Positions 32,093-40,468 of a stretch of 64,000 nucleotides of DNA are shown piece after piece. The notes under the pieces are model-generated. The model was not told the DNA's origin. It made no database searches and saw only the letters and a list, made by a program, of their open reading frames with translations. Location of the stretch: contig JAFQQT010000010.1 of assembly GCA_017410455.1 (NCBI GenBank), forward strand, positions 1-64,000, in the 5' to 3' direction. Position numbers and translations under genes: made by a program. The first letter of the stretch is position 1, and each line of letters opens with the position of its first letter. This DNA is from Clostridia bacterium (GTDB taxonomy: Bacteria; Bacillota; Clostridia; Christensenellales; Aristaeellaceae).

Positions 32093-33760
32093 ATGCGCCT
32101 GACTCTGACCGCCCTGGCCAGCCAGTACATCCACATGCCCCTGGCGCCCTTCTGCCTGAAAAAGGCGGTGGACGACGCCCTGCCGCAGGTCACGGCAACC
32201 ATCTGCGACCTGAACATCAACCAGCCCCACGAGGAGCTCCTTGCCCGCGTGATGGCCACCGGGCCGGACGTACTGGGCGTTTGCACCTACATCTGGAACC
32301 GCGGGCACGCCGCCGCGCTGATCCGCCGGGTGAAGGCGCTGCAGCCGGAGATCGTGGTCATCCTGGGCGGCCCGGAGGCCAGCTGCGACCCCGGGGGCAT
32401 GCTGGCGGAGGCCCCGGCGGACTTCGTGCTGCGCGGCGCGGGCGAGGAGAGCCTGCCCGCCCTGCTGCGCTGCCTGGCGGAGGGCGGCGACCCGGCGGAG
32501 GTGCCCGGCTGCTGCTTCCGCACGGCAAACGGGCTGCATGCCGCCGCCCCCGCGCCCACCCCGCCTCCCCGCGCCGACCTCTACGACGATGGCTGGCACG
32601 CCGCCCTGAACGGCCGCATGGCCTATGTGGAGACCTCGCGGGGCTGCCCGTTTGCCTGCGCATTCTGCCTGTCCGGCCATCACCGCCCTTCCGGCAGCGC
32701 ATGCGACCGCACAGTGCAGTTCATGCCGCAGGAGGAGGCGCTGGCGCTGCTGATCCGCATCGGTCAGAGCGGCTGCGACACCGTCAAGCTCATCGACCGC
32801 ACCTTCAACTGCCACCGGGGGCGCACGGAATATCTCCTGCGCGGGCTGATCGACGCGAAGACCCGGGGCGATATCGGCGATGTATGCTACCACTTCGAGG
32901 TGGCCGCCGACCTCTTCGACGATGAGATCCTCGATCTGCTGGCCACCGCCCCGCCGGGCCTATTCCAGATGGAAGCCGGCCTGCAGTCCTTCCACGCCCC
33001 CACCCTGGACGCCTGCGACCGCCACACCGACATGAACCGGCTCGCCGACCGCATCCGCCGCATCCTCGCCCCCGGCAACATCCACCTGCATATCGACCTG
33101 ATCGCCGGGCTGCCGCTGGAGGATTTTACGACCTTCGGGCAGAGCTTCGACCAGGCCTTCGCCCTGCAGCCCCATCAGCTGCAGCTGGGCTTCCTCAAGC
33201 TGATCCACGGCAGCCGCCTCAGAGAAACGGACTGGGGCCAGCGTTTCTCCCCCGACACGCCCTACGAGGTGCTCTCCACCCCCTGGCTGGCCTACGGCGA
33301 GCTCTGCCGCCTGCATGCCGCCGCTGAGGCCGTGGAGCGCATCCACAACAGCGGCCGCTTCGCCCTGGCGGAGGAACTCGCCCTGCGCGAAACGGGCATG
33401 CGCCCCTTCGACCTCTATCTGCTGCTGGGCGAGCGGATGGCCGCAAGGCAGGGCCGCTGGAGCCTGGACGCGCTGACCGGCATGGTGCTGGATGCGCTGC
33501 TGTCCCTGGGGCTGGACGGCGCTGCACTGCGGGACGCGATGATCCGCGACCGCCTCGCCACGGACAACACCGGCTACATCCCGCCCGTGCTGCAGCCGGG
33601 AGACCCCGCACGCGTCAAGGCCGTGCTGCGCCAGGTGCGCGAAGGCCGCCCCGGCAGCCGTCCCCGCGCCGCTCTGCTGCACGATGGCCGCATCGCCCTG
33701 GCCCTCTGGGAGCGGCTCCACCCCGTCACCGGGCGGGGCTGCGTGGAAATCCTGCCGTAA
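32093..33760 (+). CDS. B12-binding domain radical SAM protein (DUF4080 type)
   Basis: A 555-residue enzyme. Residues about 1-140 are a cobalamin-binding fold without the usual DxHxxG (LTALASQYIHMPLAPFCLKKA, GVCTYIWNRGHAAALI, GGPEASCDPGG); residues about 170-400 are the radical SAM barrel with the cluster motif RGCPFACAFC; the rest is the DUF4080 C-terminal region. Related proteins are annotated only as radical SAM of unknown substrate. GGAGG lies eight bases before the ATG at 32093. It is followed by a separate gene with its own promoter. Confidence 0.92.
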   Translation: MRLTLTALASQYIHMPLAPFCLKKAVDDALPQVTATICDLNINQPHEELLARVMATGPDVLGVCTYIWNRGHAAALIRRVKALQPEIVVILGGPEASCDPGGMLAEAPADFVLRGAGEESLPALLRCLAEGGDPAEVPGCCFRTANGLHAAAPAPTPPPRADLYDDGWHAALNGRMAYVETSRGCPFACAFCLSGHHRPSGSACDRTVQFMPQEEALALLIRIGQSGCDTVKLIDRTFNCHRGRTEYLLRGLIDAKTRGDIGDVCYHFEVAADLFDDEILDLLATAPPGLFQMEAGLQSFHAPTLDACDRHTDMNRLADRIRRILAPGNIHLHIDLIAGLPLEDFTTFGQSFDQAFALQPHQLQLGFLKLIHGSRLRETDWGQRFSPDTPYEVLSTPWLAYGELCRLHAAAEAVERIHNSGRFALAEELALRETGMRPFDLYLLLGERMAARQGRWSLDALTGMVLDALLSLGLDGAALRDAMIRDRLATDNTGYIPPVLQPGDPARVKAVLRQVREGRPGSRPRAALLHDGRIALALWERLHPVTGRGCVEILP

Positions 33761-33763
33761 CGG

Positions 33764-33792
33764 TTGTGCATTCCCACGAATCATGCTATAAT
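33764..33792 (+). promoter_or_regulatory. Promoter of the 49-residue repeat protein gene
   Basis: TTGTGC (33764-33769), 17 bases, TATAAT (33787-33792). Confidence 0.8.
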
Positions 33793-33829
33793 GGAGCATC
33801 CCGCACCGTTCATACAAGGAGGCACACCC

Positions 33830-34633
33830 ATGAAGCACATCCGCCGCATCCTCGCCCTGCTCTTATGCATGACCCTGCTGACCGCCGGCGCCTTCGCCCG
33901 CGACTACGGCAGCGCCATCGACAGCATCTTCACCACCTACACCTCCGGCGACAACAACGCCGAAACCGTCTACCAGCAGATGGCCAACGGCGCCTACCGC
34001 TCCTTTGAGTTCGCCTACATCATCGCCCTGGAGCTGGACGAAAGCGGCTACTACGACAGCGCCATCCGCAGCGTTTTCTCCTCCTATGAGCAGAACAACG
34101 ACCGCGCCGAGAACATCTACCAGCAGATCGCCAACGGCACCTACCGCACCACCGAGATGCTCTACATCATCGCCCTGGAGCTGGATCAGAGCGGCTACTA
34201 CGACGCCGCCATCCGCGGCGTTTACTCCGCCTATGAGCAGAACGACGAGTACGCCGAGAACGTCTACCAGCAGATCACCAACGGCGTGTACCGCTCCTTC
34301 GAGCTGACCTACATCATCGCCCTGGAGCTGGACGAAAGCGGCTACTACGACGATGTGATCCACAGCGTCTTCACCTCCTACGAGCAGGGCAACGAAAACG
34401 CCGAAACCGTCTACCAGCAGATCGCCAACGGCGTCTACCGCACCACCGAGATGCTCTACATCATCGCCATGATGCTGGATGGCGATGGCGCTTACAGCGA
34501 CTACCTGGGCGGCGTCTGGAGCTCCTTCGAGCAGGTGGACAGCCTCAGCGAGACCGTCTACCAGCAGATCGCCAACGGCTTCTACCGCTCCACCGAGCTG
34601 CTCTACTTCATCGCCACCTGCTGGAACGACTGA
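33830..34633 (+). CDS. Secreted protein of five tandem 49-residue repeats
   Basis: A 267-residue protein with a signal peptide (residues 1-23, cleavage after AFA) and then almost nothing but five head-to-tail repeats of 49 residues (27-75, 76-124, 125-173, 174-222, 223-267). Each reads roughly SAIRSVFSSYEQ..., then AENIYQQIANG, YRTTEMLYIIALELD and SGYY. Helices rich in Glu and Tyr suggest an alpha-solenoid-like, acidic extracellular protein. AAGGAGG precedes the ATG at 33830. I do not recognise the family. Own promoter and terminator; monocistronic. Confidence 0.88.
   Translation: MKHIRRILALLLCMTLLTAGAFARDYGSAIDSIFTTYTSGDNNAETVYQQMANGAYRSFEFAYIIALELDESGYYDSAIRSVFSSYEQNNDRAENIYQQIANGTYRTTEMLYIIALELDQSGYYDAAIRGVYSAYEQNDEYAENVYQQITNGVYRSFELTYIIALELDESGYYDDVIHSVFTSYEQGNENAETVYQQIANGVYRTTEMLYIIAMMLDGDGAYSDYLGGVWSSFEQVDSLSETVYQQIANGFYRSTELLYFIATCWND
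33908..34630 (+). repeat. Five in-frame 147-base tandem repeats
   Basis: Units of 147 bases start at about 33908, 34055, 34202, 34349 and 34496 (the last is 135 bases). The protein sequence is well kept while third codon positions vary, so the repeats are old and under selection. Confidence 0.85.
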
Positions 34634-34644
34634 TCCGCAGCAGC

Positions 34645-34679
34645 ACCCCCGCCTGCCTCTTGTGCAGCCGGGGGTTTTC
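34645..34679 (+). terminator. Terminator of the repeat protein gene
   Basis: ACCCCCG...CGGGGG stem followed by TTTTCT. Confidence 0.75.
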
Positions 34680-34695
34680 TGTCGTCACGGCACAC

Positions 34696-34727
34696 AAAAG
34701 CCCCCGGAACCCTTTCGTTCCGGGGGC
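34696..34727 (-). terminator. Terminator of the lipocalin-like repeat protein gene
   Basis: Perfect 11-base stem GCCCCCGGAAC / GTTCCGGGGGC, followed on the minus strand by TTTTGTG. Confidence 0.9.
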
Positions 34728-34736
34728 GTTGTCCGC

Positions 34737-35909
34737 TTATTCGAAGAAGCGCGTGTAGCAGGTGGGGCAGACGATCAGGCCGCCCACGTCGTGGCCCTGG
34801 CCCTCATATTCCTTGCCGCAGAACTCGCACACGGATGCGGCTGTCTGCGCTGCCGGGATCGTTTCTGCCGCCGGAGCCGTCGTTTCCGGCGCATCCTCGC
34901 GCACGAAGATCAGCACCACCGTGTCGCCATTCATCAGCGTATCGCGGCACAGGCGCCCCTTCACGTCCACGGTGAAGGCGATCTCGCCCTGGCGGGTGGT
35001 CAGCGTCAGCACGCCCTCGCCCTGCTCGGCGATGGCCAGGGAGCTCTCCTCGTTGAGGGTGTAGCGGGCGCTCTGGCCCATCACGTTCACAAGGCCGCTC
35101 ATGCCCAGCTGGGCAGCGTCCATTTCCGCGCCGCCCTGCTGCACAGCCGTCAGCGTCCACAGGCCGTCGAAATTCTCCACAGTCACGGGGGCATCGGCCA
35201 CTGCAGCCGCAGGGGCGCCGCCCACGCGCTCGAGGCGGATGATCACCTCCACGCCCTCCATGTCCATGGTCATGTACATGCTGCCGTCCACGATGGCACA
35301 GGTGAGCGTCTTGCTGTTGTTGGTGAAGATGAGGCTGTCGCCCTCGTAGAGCGTGGGGCATTCGCCACCTTCGCCATCCAGGTTCAGGTAGGCCACGTCC
35401 TGCTCCACCCGCAGCTCGAACACGCTCCAGCCGACCTCCTCAATGGCGAACTCCATGCCCATCAGGCTGAGGGACTTGCCCTCCCACTCGCCCAGGAAGG
35501 GGTTCGCATCGGACGCGGCCTGCAAATCTTCTGTGGGCTGGACATCCGCAGATGCCTCGCCCACGCGCTCCATCTTCACCGTTACTCTGATGCCCTCAGA
35601 GATCATTGTCATGAAGACAAACCCGTCTTCGAGCCTGCAGGAGATGCCGTTCTCCAGCACGAGGGTATCCCCCTCCAGCACCGTCCGGCAGCTGCCGGTC
35701 TCGCCGTCCAGGGTGAGGCGGGTCTCGTCCTGCCCCACATGCAGGGTGAAGCCGCTCCAGCCCAGCTCATCCAGGGTGAACTCCAAGCCCATCAGGCTGG
35801 CGCTCACACCCTCCCACTGACCCAGGAAGGGGTTCACGGCTTCCTCCGCCAGGGCCGCACCGCAGCCCAGCAACAGCAGCGCCACAAGCAGCGCAAGCAG
35901 TTTCTTCAT
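34737..35909 (-). CDS. Secreted protein with three lipocalin-like repeats and a C-terminal zinc ribbon
   Basis: A 390-residue exported protein. The N-terminus (MKKLLALLVALLLLGCGAALAEE) is a signal peptide; LLGC could act as a lipobox or the cut may follow ALA. Two closely related beta-barrel repeats (residues about 27-115 and 138-230, each starting NPFLGxWEGxSxSLMGxEF) and a third, diverged one (about 245-335, FDGLWTLTAVQQGG) resemble lipocalin-like DUF domains. The tail has CEFCGKEYEGQGHDVGG then CPTCYTRFF, a four-Cys ribbon that is unexpected outside the cytoplasm. RBS GGAGG ten bases before the ATG. Function unknown. Confidence 0.85.
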   Translation of the reverse strand: MKKLLALLVALLLLGCGAALAEEAVNPFLGQWEGVSASLMGLEFTLDELGWSGFTLHVGQDETRLTLDGETGSCRTVLEGDTLVLENGISCRLEDGFVFMTMISEGIRVTVKMERVGEASADVQPTEDLQAASDANPFLGEWEGKSLSLMGMEFAIEEVGWSVFELRVEQDVAYLNLDGEGGECPTLYEGDSLIFTNNSKTLTCAIVDGSMYMTMDMEGVEVIIRLERVGGAPAAAVADAPVTVENFDGLWTLTAVQQGGAEMDAAQLGMSGLVNVMGQSARYTLNEESSLAIAEQGEGVLTLTTRQGEIAFTVDVKGRLCRDTLMNGDTVVLIFVREDAPETTAPAAETIPAAQTAASVCEFCGKEYEGQGHDVGGLIVCPTCYTRFFE

Positions 35910-36066
35910 CGTTCAAAGGCCTCCTTTTGCATTCCGGTTGATTCCATTCATTCGACATGCAGCCGCCGGATTCCTTCAACGCGCCCTGCAAAAGCGGACG
36001 CGCAGGAATTTCCTTCCTCCCGCCTGCAGGGAATCACGCAGTCCGCAGCGAATATATCCGCAAAGC

Positions 36067-36090
36067 GTCAGCGACGCATTCAACGCTGAC
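36067..36090. promoter_or_regulatory. Inverted repeat before fucO
   Basis: GTCAGCG-N10-CGCTGAC lies 26 bases upstream of the fucO start, inside a 206-base intergenic region with no convincing sigma-A promoter. Candidate operator only. Confidence 0.35.
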
Positions 36091-36115
36091 AATGAATTGA
36101 AGGAGGTCGATTCCC

Positions 36116-37264
36116 ATGGCAAACCGCATCGTTCTCAACCCCATCTCCTATCACGGCAAGGGCGCCATCGAATCCATCGTGCCCGAGGTTCAGTCCCGCG
36201 GCCTGAAGAAGGCCTTCGTCTGCTCCGACCCCGACCTGCTCCGCTTCGGCGTGACCGAGAAGGTAACCAAGCTCCTGGACGCAGCCGGCTGCGCATACGA
36301 AGTCTACTCCGACATCAAGCCCAACCCCACCATTGAGAACGTCCAGACCGGCGTGGCCGCCTACAAGGCCTCCCAGGCGGACTACATCATCGCCATCGGC
36401 GGCGGCTCCTCCATGGATACCGCCAAGGCCATCGGCATCATCATCAACAATCCGGAATTCGCCGACGTCCGCTCCCTGGAGGGCGTGGCTCCCACGAAGA
36501 ACAAGACCGTCTTCACCATCGCCGTGCCCACCACCGCCGGTACCGCGGCCGAGGTCACCATCAACTACGTCATCACCGACGTGGAGAAGAAGCGCAAGTT
36601 CGTCTGCGTGGACGTGCATGACATCCCCGAGGTGGCCGTGGTCGACCCCGACATGATGTCCACCATGCCCAAGGGCCTGACCGCCGCCACCGGCATGGAC
36701 GCCCTGACCCACGCCATCGAGGGCTTCACCACCAGGGCCGCCTGGGACATGACGGACATGTTCCACCTGAAGGCCATTGAGATCATCGCGGGGTCCCTGC
36801 GTGATGCGGTGGCCGGCAAGGCCGATGGCTTCGAGGGCATGGCCCTGGGCCAGTACGTGGCCGGCATGGGCTTCTCCAACGTGGGTCTGGGCATCGTGCA
36901 TTCCATGGCGCACTGCCTGGGCGCGGTGTACGACACCCCCCACGGCGTGGCCAACGCCATCCTCCTGCCCACCATCATGGAGTACAACGCCCCCGTCACC
37001 GGCGATAAGTACAAGTACATCGCCGCCGCCATGGGCGTTGAGGGCGTGGAGAAGATGACCGTGGAGGAGTACCGCAAGGCCGCCGTGGACGCCGTGAAGC
37101 AGCTCTCTGCGGACGTGGGCATCCCCGCCGACCTCAAGCAGATCGTCAACCCCGCCGACCTGGACTTCCTGGCCGAGTCCGCCTATGCAGACGCCTGCCG
37201 CCCCGGCAATCCCCGCGAGACCTCCGTGGAGGACATGAAGGCGCTGTACATGAAGCTGCTGTAA
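36116..37264 (+). CDS. fucO: Lactaldehyde reductase, iron-containing alcohol dehydrogenase
   Basis: A 382-residue group III alcohol dehydrogenase that reduces L-lactaldehyde to 1,2-propanediol in anaerobic fucose and rhamnose breakdown. It matches Escherichia coli FucO along its length: IAIGGGSSMDTAKAIGI (NAD site), IINNPEFADVRSLEG, TTAGTAAEVTINYVITD, metal ligands in GMDALTHAIEG, HSMAH and TPHGVANAILLP. AAGGAGG precedes the ATG at 36116. There are no fucose or rhamnose genes beside it. A general aldehyde reductase role is possible. Confidence 0.95.
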   Translation: MANRIVLNPISYHGKGAIESIVPEVQSRGLKKAFVCSDPDLLRFGVTEKVTKLLDAAGCAYEVYSDIKPNPTIENVQTGVAAYKASQADYIIAIGGGSSMDTAKAIGIIINNPEFADVRSLEGVAPTKNKTVFTIAVPTTAGTAAEVTINYVITDVEKKRKFVCVDVHDIPEVAVVDPDMMSTMPKGLTAATGMDALTHAIEGFTTRAAWDMTDMFHLKAIEIIAGSLRDAVAGKADGFEGMALGQYVAGMGFSNVGLGIVHSMAHCLGAVYDTPHGVANAILLPTIMEYNAPVTGDKYKYIAAAMGVEGVEKMTVEEYRKAAVDAVKQLSADVGIPADLKQIVNPADLDFLAESAYADACRPGNPRETSVEDMKALYMKLL

Positions 37265-37332
37265 GATGAATCAGGAATGATGAATCGAGAGTGTTCACCG
37301 TTTGTTCCTTTTCGTGATTCCGCACACAAAAC

Positions 37333-37377
37333 CGCCGGACGGCCCTCCCCCGCAGGGAGCAGCCGCCCGGCTTTCCT
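37333..37377 (+). terminator. Terminator of fucO
   Basis: GCCGGACGGC pairs with GCCGCCCGGC around a GC-rich loop, followed by TTTCC; on the minus strand the stem is followed by GGTTTTGTG, so it may serve both sides. Confidence 0.65.
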
Positions 37378-37383
37378 CATCCA

Positions 37384-37416
37384 ATGAAGAATTACGAATT
37401 AAGAATTAAGAATTCC
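37384..37416. repeat. AT-rich GAATTA microsatellite-like element
   Basis: Repeats of AAGAATTA/ACGAATTA in a GC-rich genome, directly at the 3' end of the PepSY-type gene. Related AATTCATAATTC strings occur at 44656 and 46909. Confidence 0.6.
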
Positions 37417-37419
37417 ACA

Positions 37420-39765
37420 TCACCCGTTTCCACGGCATTCCCACACCGCTTCGCAGTCCTCGATGGTCTCTTCCAGCACGATGTCGCGGAACCAGAGGTT
37501 CTGGGGCGTGCCGTAATCGTAGCTGGCGCCGGGGCTGGCAACGCCGCTGGCGTCCTGATGCAGGCGGTACACCTTGCCGGTCATGCAGTTCACCTCGGCG
37601 TACCAGAAGTCGCCGCCGGGCTGCTGCATGCAGACCTTCCAGACCGGGGTGCCGCCAGCTGCGCTGTCCTCCGCCGTGCCGATGAGCACCGCGCCGCACA
37701 GCGTCCAGTCCTCCATGGCGTGGCCATTGCCGATGGCGGTGGCAGCGCAGCGCATGGCCTCCTCGCGGGAGATGGCATTGTCCGGGATGTCGGGGTAGAT
37801 GGTGGCCCGCAGGCAGGGCACGCCCAGGTCGTAATCATAGTCGCTGCTGAGCATCACCATCTGCTGGAAGGTGCGCAGCTGCTCCTGCGTCCATGCGCCC
37901 ATGTCGGGGCCATAGATCTGCCGGAAGCGGGTGTAGAGGTGATCCACGCGCATGCCGTCGGCGGTGTTGTGCGCTTCCGCAAGGGGCCAGGCGGGGGACT
38001 CGTAATCCACCGGGACGGGCATGCCCGCCGCCTGCATATCCGCTGTCAGCACATAAGGCAGATACCAGTTCTGCCAGATGTTCTCCACCTGCTGCAGGTG
38101 CAGGATCTCCATCGTCACGCTGTCCACCTCCGCCAGGAAGCTGCCCGCATCGCAGCTGAAGGCCAGCTTCCACACAGGGTTGGGCGTTGCACCGATCAGC
38201 ACGGCGCGGAGGTTCGTCGCCGCTCGCACGTCCAGGGCGTTATAGACCGCTTTCTCAGCCACGCTGTATGCGCTGCCGTCGTAGTAGTCGCCCAGCCACA
38301 CGGTGCTGCAGAACACGCGCATGACCGCGTCCTCCGCGTCCGCTATCTCGCGCGCCCGCTCCTGCCAGAGCTGCAGGGTCTCCAGCCGCCAGTCCAGCGC
38401 GGGTGCAGTGGGGGTGAAGGGCTCGCTGCCAGCGGGCGTGACGCTGCGGTTCGCCGCCAGCACCTGGCCGTAATCGTCGATCCACAGGACATACTCCGTC
38501 ACTTCGCCCGCGCCGGTGCTGCGGTAGGTCAGCTGCTGCTGGCACTGCATGCAGGCCGGGTCGCCGAAGGTTTCAGTCAGAGTGAATTGGTCGGGATCGT
38601 TGATATCGCGCTCCTCGCCCCAGACCTCCCGCACATAGGCCGCCGCGATTTCGCCGCGGGCCTCGTCCGTCAGGCCGGGATGGCCGTCTCCGGAGGTGGT
38701 GGTGGCCATGAGGGCATCGATGGTGGAGCGGGCGAAGCTCTCGTGCCAGGCAGAATAGAGCGCATCCACCGTTTCCATGCGCAGCACGGCCTGCGTCACG
38801 CTGTCCACCTCAATCAGGATTGTGCGGATGGTTTCATACCCCTCCTGATTGACCGCCCGCTGCTCCACCGCCACCTTCCACACCGGGTTCGGGTAGGCGC
38901 TGATGTAGCGGGCGCGGGGCTCGCCCAGGAGCTCGGCGTCCTGCCAGCGGGGCGCGGCGCCGGTATCGCCGTCGTGCTCAAAGAGGAGCAGATCCAGATC
39001 GGCCATCGTCCAGGCGAGGACCTCCTCGCGGGTCATGGCGCCCTCCGCCACATCCGGGTAGCTGCTCAGGAGGTAGAGGTAATCCTCCCAGCGCAGGGTG
39101 CCGGCGGCCGCCTTCTTGAGCGTCTGGCAGTACAGGCGCAGCTGCGCGTTGGTCCAGGTGCGGCGGTCCGGGCCGTAGAGGCGGGCGTATCCGGCGAGGA
39201 TCTCCTGCGCCGTGTGCCCGGGCTGCGCGCCCCGCTGCACATCGCAGCTGAGGATGCTGCCATCCTCCGCCGACACCCGCAGGGCATAGGCCGTGCCCTC
39301 GGCGGTCAGGGCGCAGAAGTCCACGCGGTAGAAGTTGCGGTGCACTTCCTCCCGGGCGACGTATTCGCAGTTGATCGCGTAGCAGGCCCCGTCGCGCAGG
39401 TTGACGGCGCTGTCGTGGTTTTCCAGGACGTAGCTTTCCGCCAGGGCGGTGGCGCGGTTCATGTCAATATTGATGATAGGCTCCTCCTCCACCGGCACGA
39501 ACCCGGCGGGGACTTCCGTCGTCTGCACATCCGGCTGATTGAGCGGCTGCGCATCCTGCACGCTGGTGCTCAGCCGCCAGCCCACCGCCGCGACCATCGC
39601 CAGCATCACCACCGCCAGGGCGATGACAGGCCGCCAGTCGGTGCGCCTGCGGGGCTTCTCCTGCCCATCGGCACGGGCCCTGCGCAGGATCGCGGCCACA
39701 TGCCCCTCATTGACGCGCAGGCCATACAGGCCGCCGTCAATGGCATTCCTGATCTGTTCAGACAT
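37420..39765 (-). CDS. Transmembrane partner of the ECF sigma factor with PepSY-type repeats
   Basis: A 781-residue protein. A cytoplasmic N-terminus of about 45 residues (MSEQIRNAIDGG, RRARADGQ), one transmembrane helix (VIALAVVMLAMVAAVGW), then a long extracellular part with at least three PepSY-like units of the form NPVWKVAV...LIEVDSVTQAVLRM, NPVWKLAFS...AEVDSVTMEILHL and TPVWKVCMQ...AEVNCMTGKVYRL, and two YGPDxxxWTxxQLR helices. Start ATG 39765 overlaps the sigma gene by eight bases and uses its AAAGGAGG. Position and topology suggest an anti-sigma factor or envelope sensor, although the cytoplasmic part lacks a zinc motif. Confidence 0.82.
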   Translation of the reverse strand: MSEQIRNAIDGGLYGLRVNEGHVAAILRRARADGQEKPRRRTDWRPVIALAVVMLAMVAAVGWRLSTSVQDAQPLNQPDVQTTEVPAGFVPVEEEPIINIDMNRATALAESYVLENHDSAVNLRDGACYAINCEYVAREEVHRNFYRVDFCALTAEGTAYALRVSAEDGSILSCDVQRGAQPGHTAQEILAGYARLYGPDRRTWTNAQLRLYCQTLKKAAAGTLRWEDYLYLLSSYPDVAEGAMTREEVLAWTMADLDLLLFEHDGDTGAAPRWQDAELLGEPRARYISAYPNPVWKVAVEQRAVNQEGYETIRTILIEVDSVTQAVLRMETVDALYSAWHESFARSTIDALMATTTSGDGHPGLTDEARGEIAAAYVREVWGEERDINDPDQFTLTETFGDPACMQCQQQLTYRSTGAGEVTEYVLWIDDYGQVLAANRSVTPAGSEPFTPTAPALDWRLETLQLWQERAREIADAEDAVMRVFCSTVWLGDYYDGSAYSVAEKAVYNALDVRAATNLRAVLIGATPNPVWKLAFSCDAGSFLAEVDSVTMEILHLQQVENIWQNWYLPYVLTADMQAAGMPVPVDYESPAWPLAEAHNTADGMRVDHLYTRFRQIYGPDMGAWTQEQLRTFQQMVMLSSDYDYDLGVPCLRATIYPDIPDNAISREEAMRCAATAIGNGHAMEDWTLCGAVLIGTAEDSAAGGTPVWKVCMQQPGGDFWYAEVNCMTGKVYRLHQDASGVASPGASYDYGTPQNLWFRDIVLEETIEDCEAVWECRGNG

Positions 39766-40279
39766 AGCAGTCACCTCCTTTCAGCGCAAGCTTCAGCATG
39801 CCTTCCGCCTTCCTGAGGCGGTTGTGTACGGTGGATTTGCCGATGTGCAGCACCTGCGCCACCTCTTCGATGGTCATGTCATGATAGTAGTACAGCAGGA
39901 TCGGCTGCTTGTACTTCTCCGGCAGCTGCATCACATCCAGCAGGAGCGTGCGGTCCTCCGGCAGCGCGGCGGACACCCCCTGGGGCAGATCCTCCAGCGC
40001 GCGGCGCTTGTCGATATGCCGGAACCAGCGCGAGCGCTGCACATCGCGGCATACATTGAGGGCGATGTGGCACAGCCAGGTCTTCTCGCTGGCGCCGTTG
40101 CGGCCCTCGAAGGCGTCCATGGCCCGCCAGGCCTTGATGAATGTTTCCTGCATGGCGTCCTCCGCTTCCCGCGCGTCCGACAGGCAGACGAAGCACGTGC
40201 GCAATATCGCCGTACCATAGGTGCGTACCCAGCCTTCCAGGCGCGCCTCCCGCTCGGGGCGGGATGTTCCTTCGTTCAT
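39758..40279 (-). CDS. ECF RNA polymerase sigma factor
   Basis: A 173-residue sigma-70 family ECF factor. Region 2 is DAREAEDAMQETFIKAWRAMDAF; region 4 is YYYHDMTIEEVAQVLHIGKS followed by TVHNRLRKAEGMLK. RBS AGGAGG precedes the ATG at 40279. The overlapping gene downstream codes for the membrane partner. A plausible ECF-type promoter (GGAAAA, 16 bases, CGTC) lies 60-90 bases upstream, consistent with autoregulation. Confidence 0.95.
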   Translation of the reverse strand: MNEGTSRPEREARLEGWVRTYGTAILRTCFVCLSDAREAEDAMQETFIKAWRAMDAFEGRNGASEKTWLCHIALNVCRDVQRSRWFRHIDKRRALEDLPQGVSAALPEDRTLLLDVMQLPEKYKQPILLYYYHDMTIEEVAQVLHIGKSTVHNRLRKAEGMLKLALKGGDCYV

Positions 40280-40340
40280 GGTATTTCCTCCTGATCCGGG
40301 GTTGGGGGTTCATGTTGTGCACCGGTGTTTCGCCCATATA

Positions 40341-40366
40341 GACGCAGGTGAGGCGTGGTTTTTTCC
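40341..40366 (-). promoter_or_regulatory. Candidate ECF-type autoregulated promoter
   Basis: Minus strand GGAAAAAAC (-35 like GGAAC) at 40358-40366 and CGTC (-10) at 40341-40344, 16-17 bases apart, just upstream of the ECF sigma gene. Confidence 0.45.
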
Positions 40367-40408
40367 ACCGGTCTGGAAAATTCATTGCCACATGCGATCC
40401 GCCGGATC

Positions 40409-40450
40409 AAAAATGCCGGACGGCCCGCCCCGAAAGGCAGCCATCCGGCT
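40409..40450 (-). terminator. Terminator of the luxS-phosphoesterase operon
   Basis: Minus strand GCCGGATGGC pairs with GCCGTCCGGC (one mismatch), followed by ATTTTTG. Confidence 0.8.
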
Positions 40451-40468
40451 CAGGATATGAACCCCGTA

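Noticed and set aside
33908-34630. 147-base repeats as a possible CRISPR or mobile repeat
   Set aside because: They are coding, in frame and diverge at silent positions, so they are protein repeats.
36116-37264. A fucose utilisation operon around fucO
   Set aside because: No isomerase, kinase, aldolase or microcompartment genes lie nearby; fucO is isolated here.
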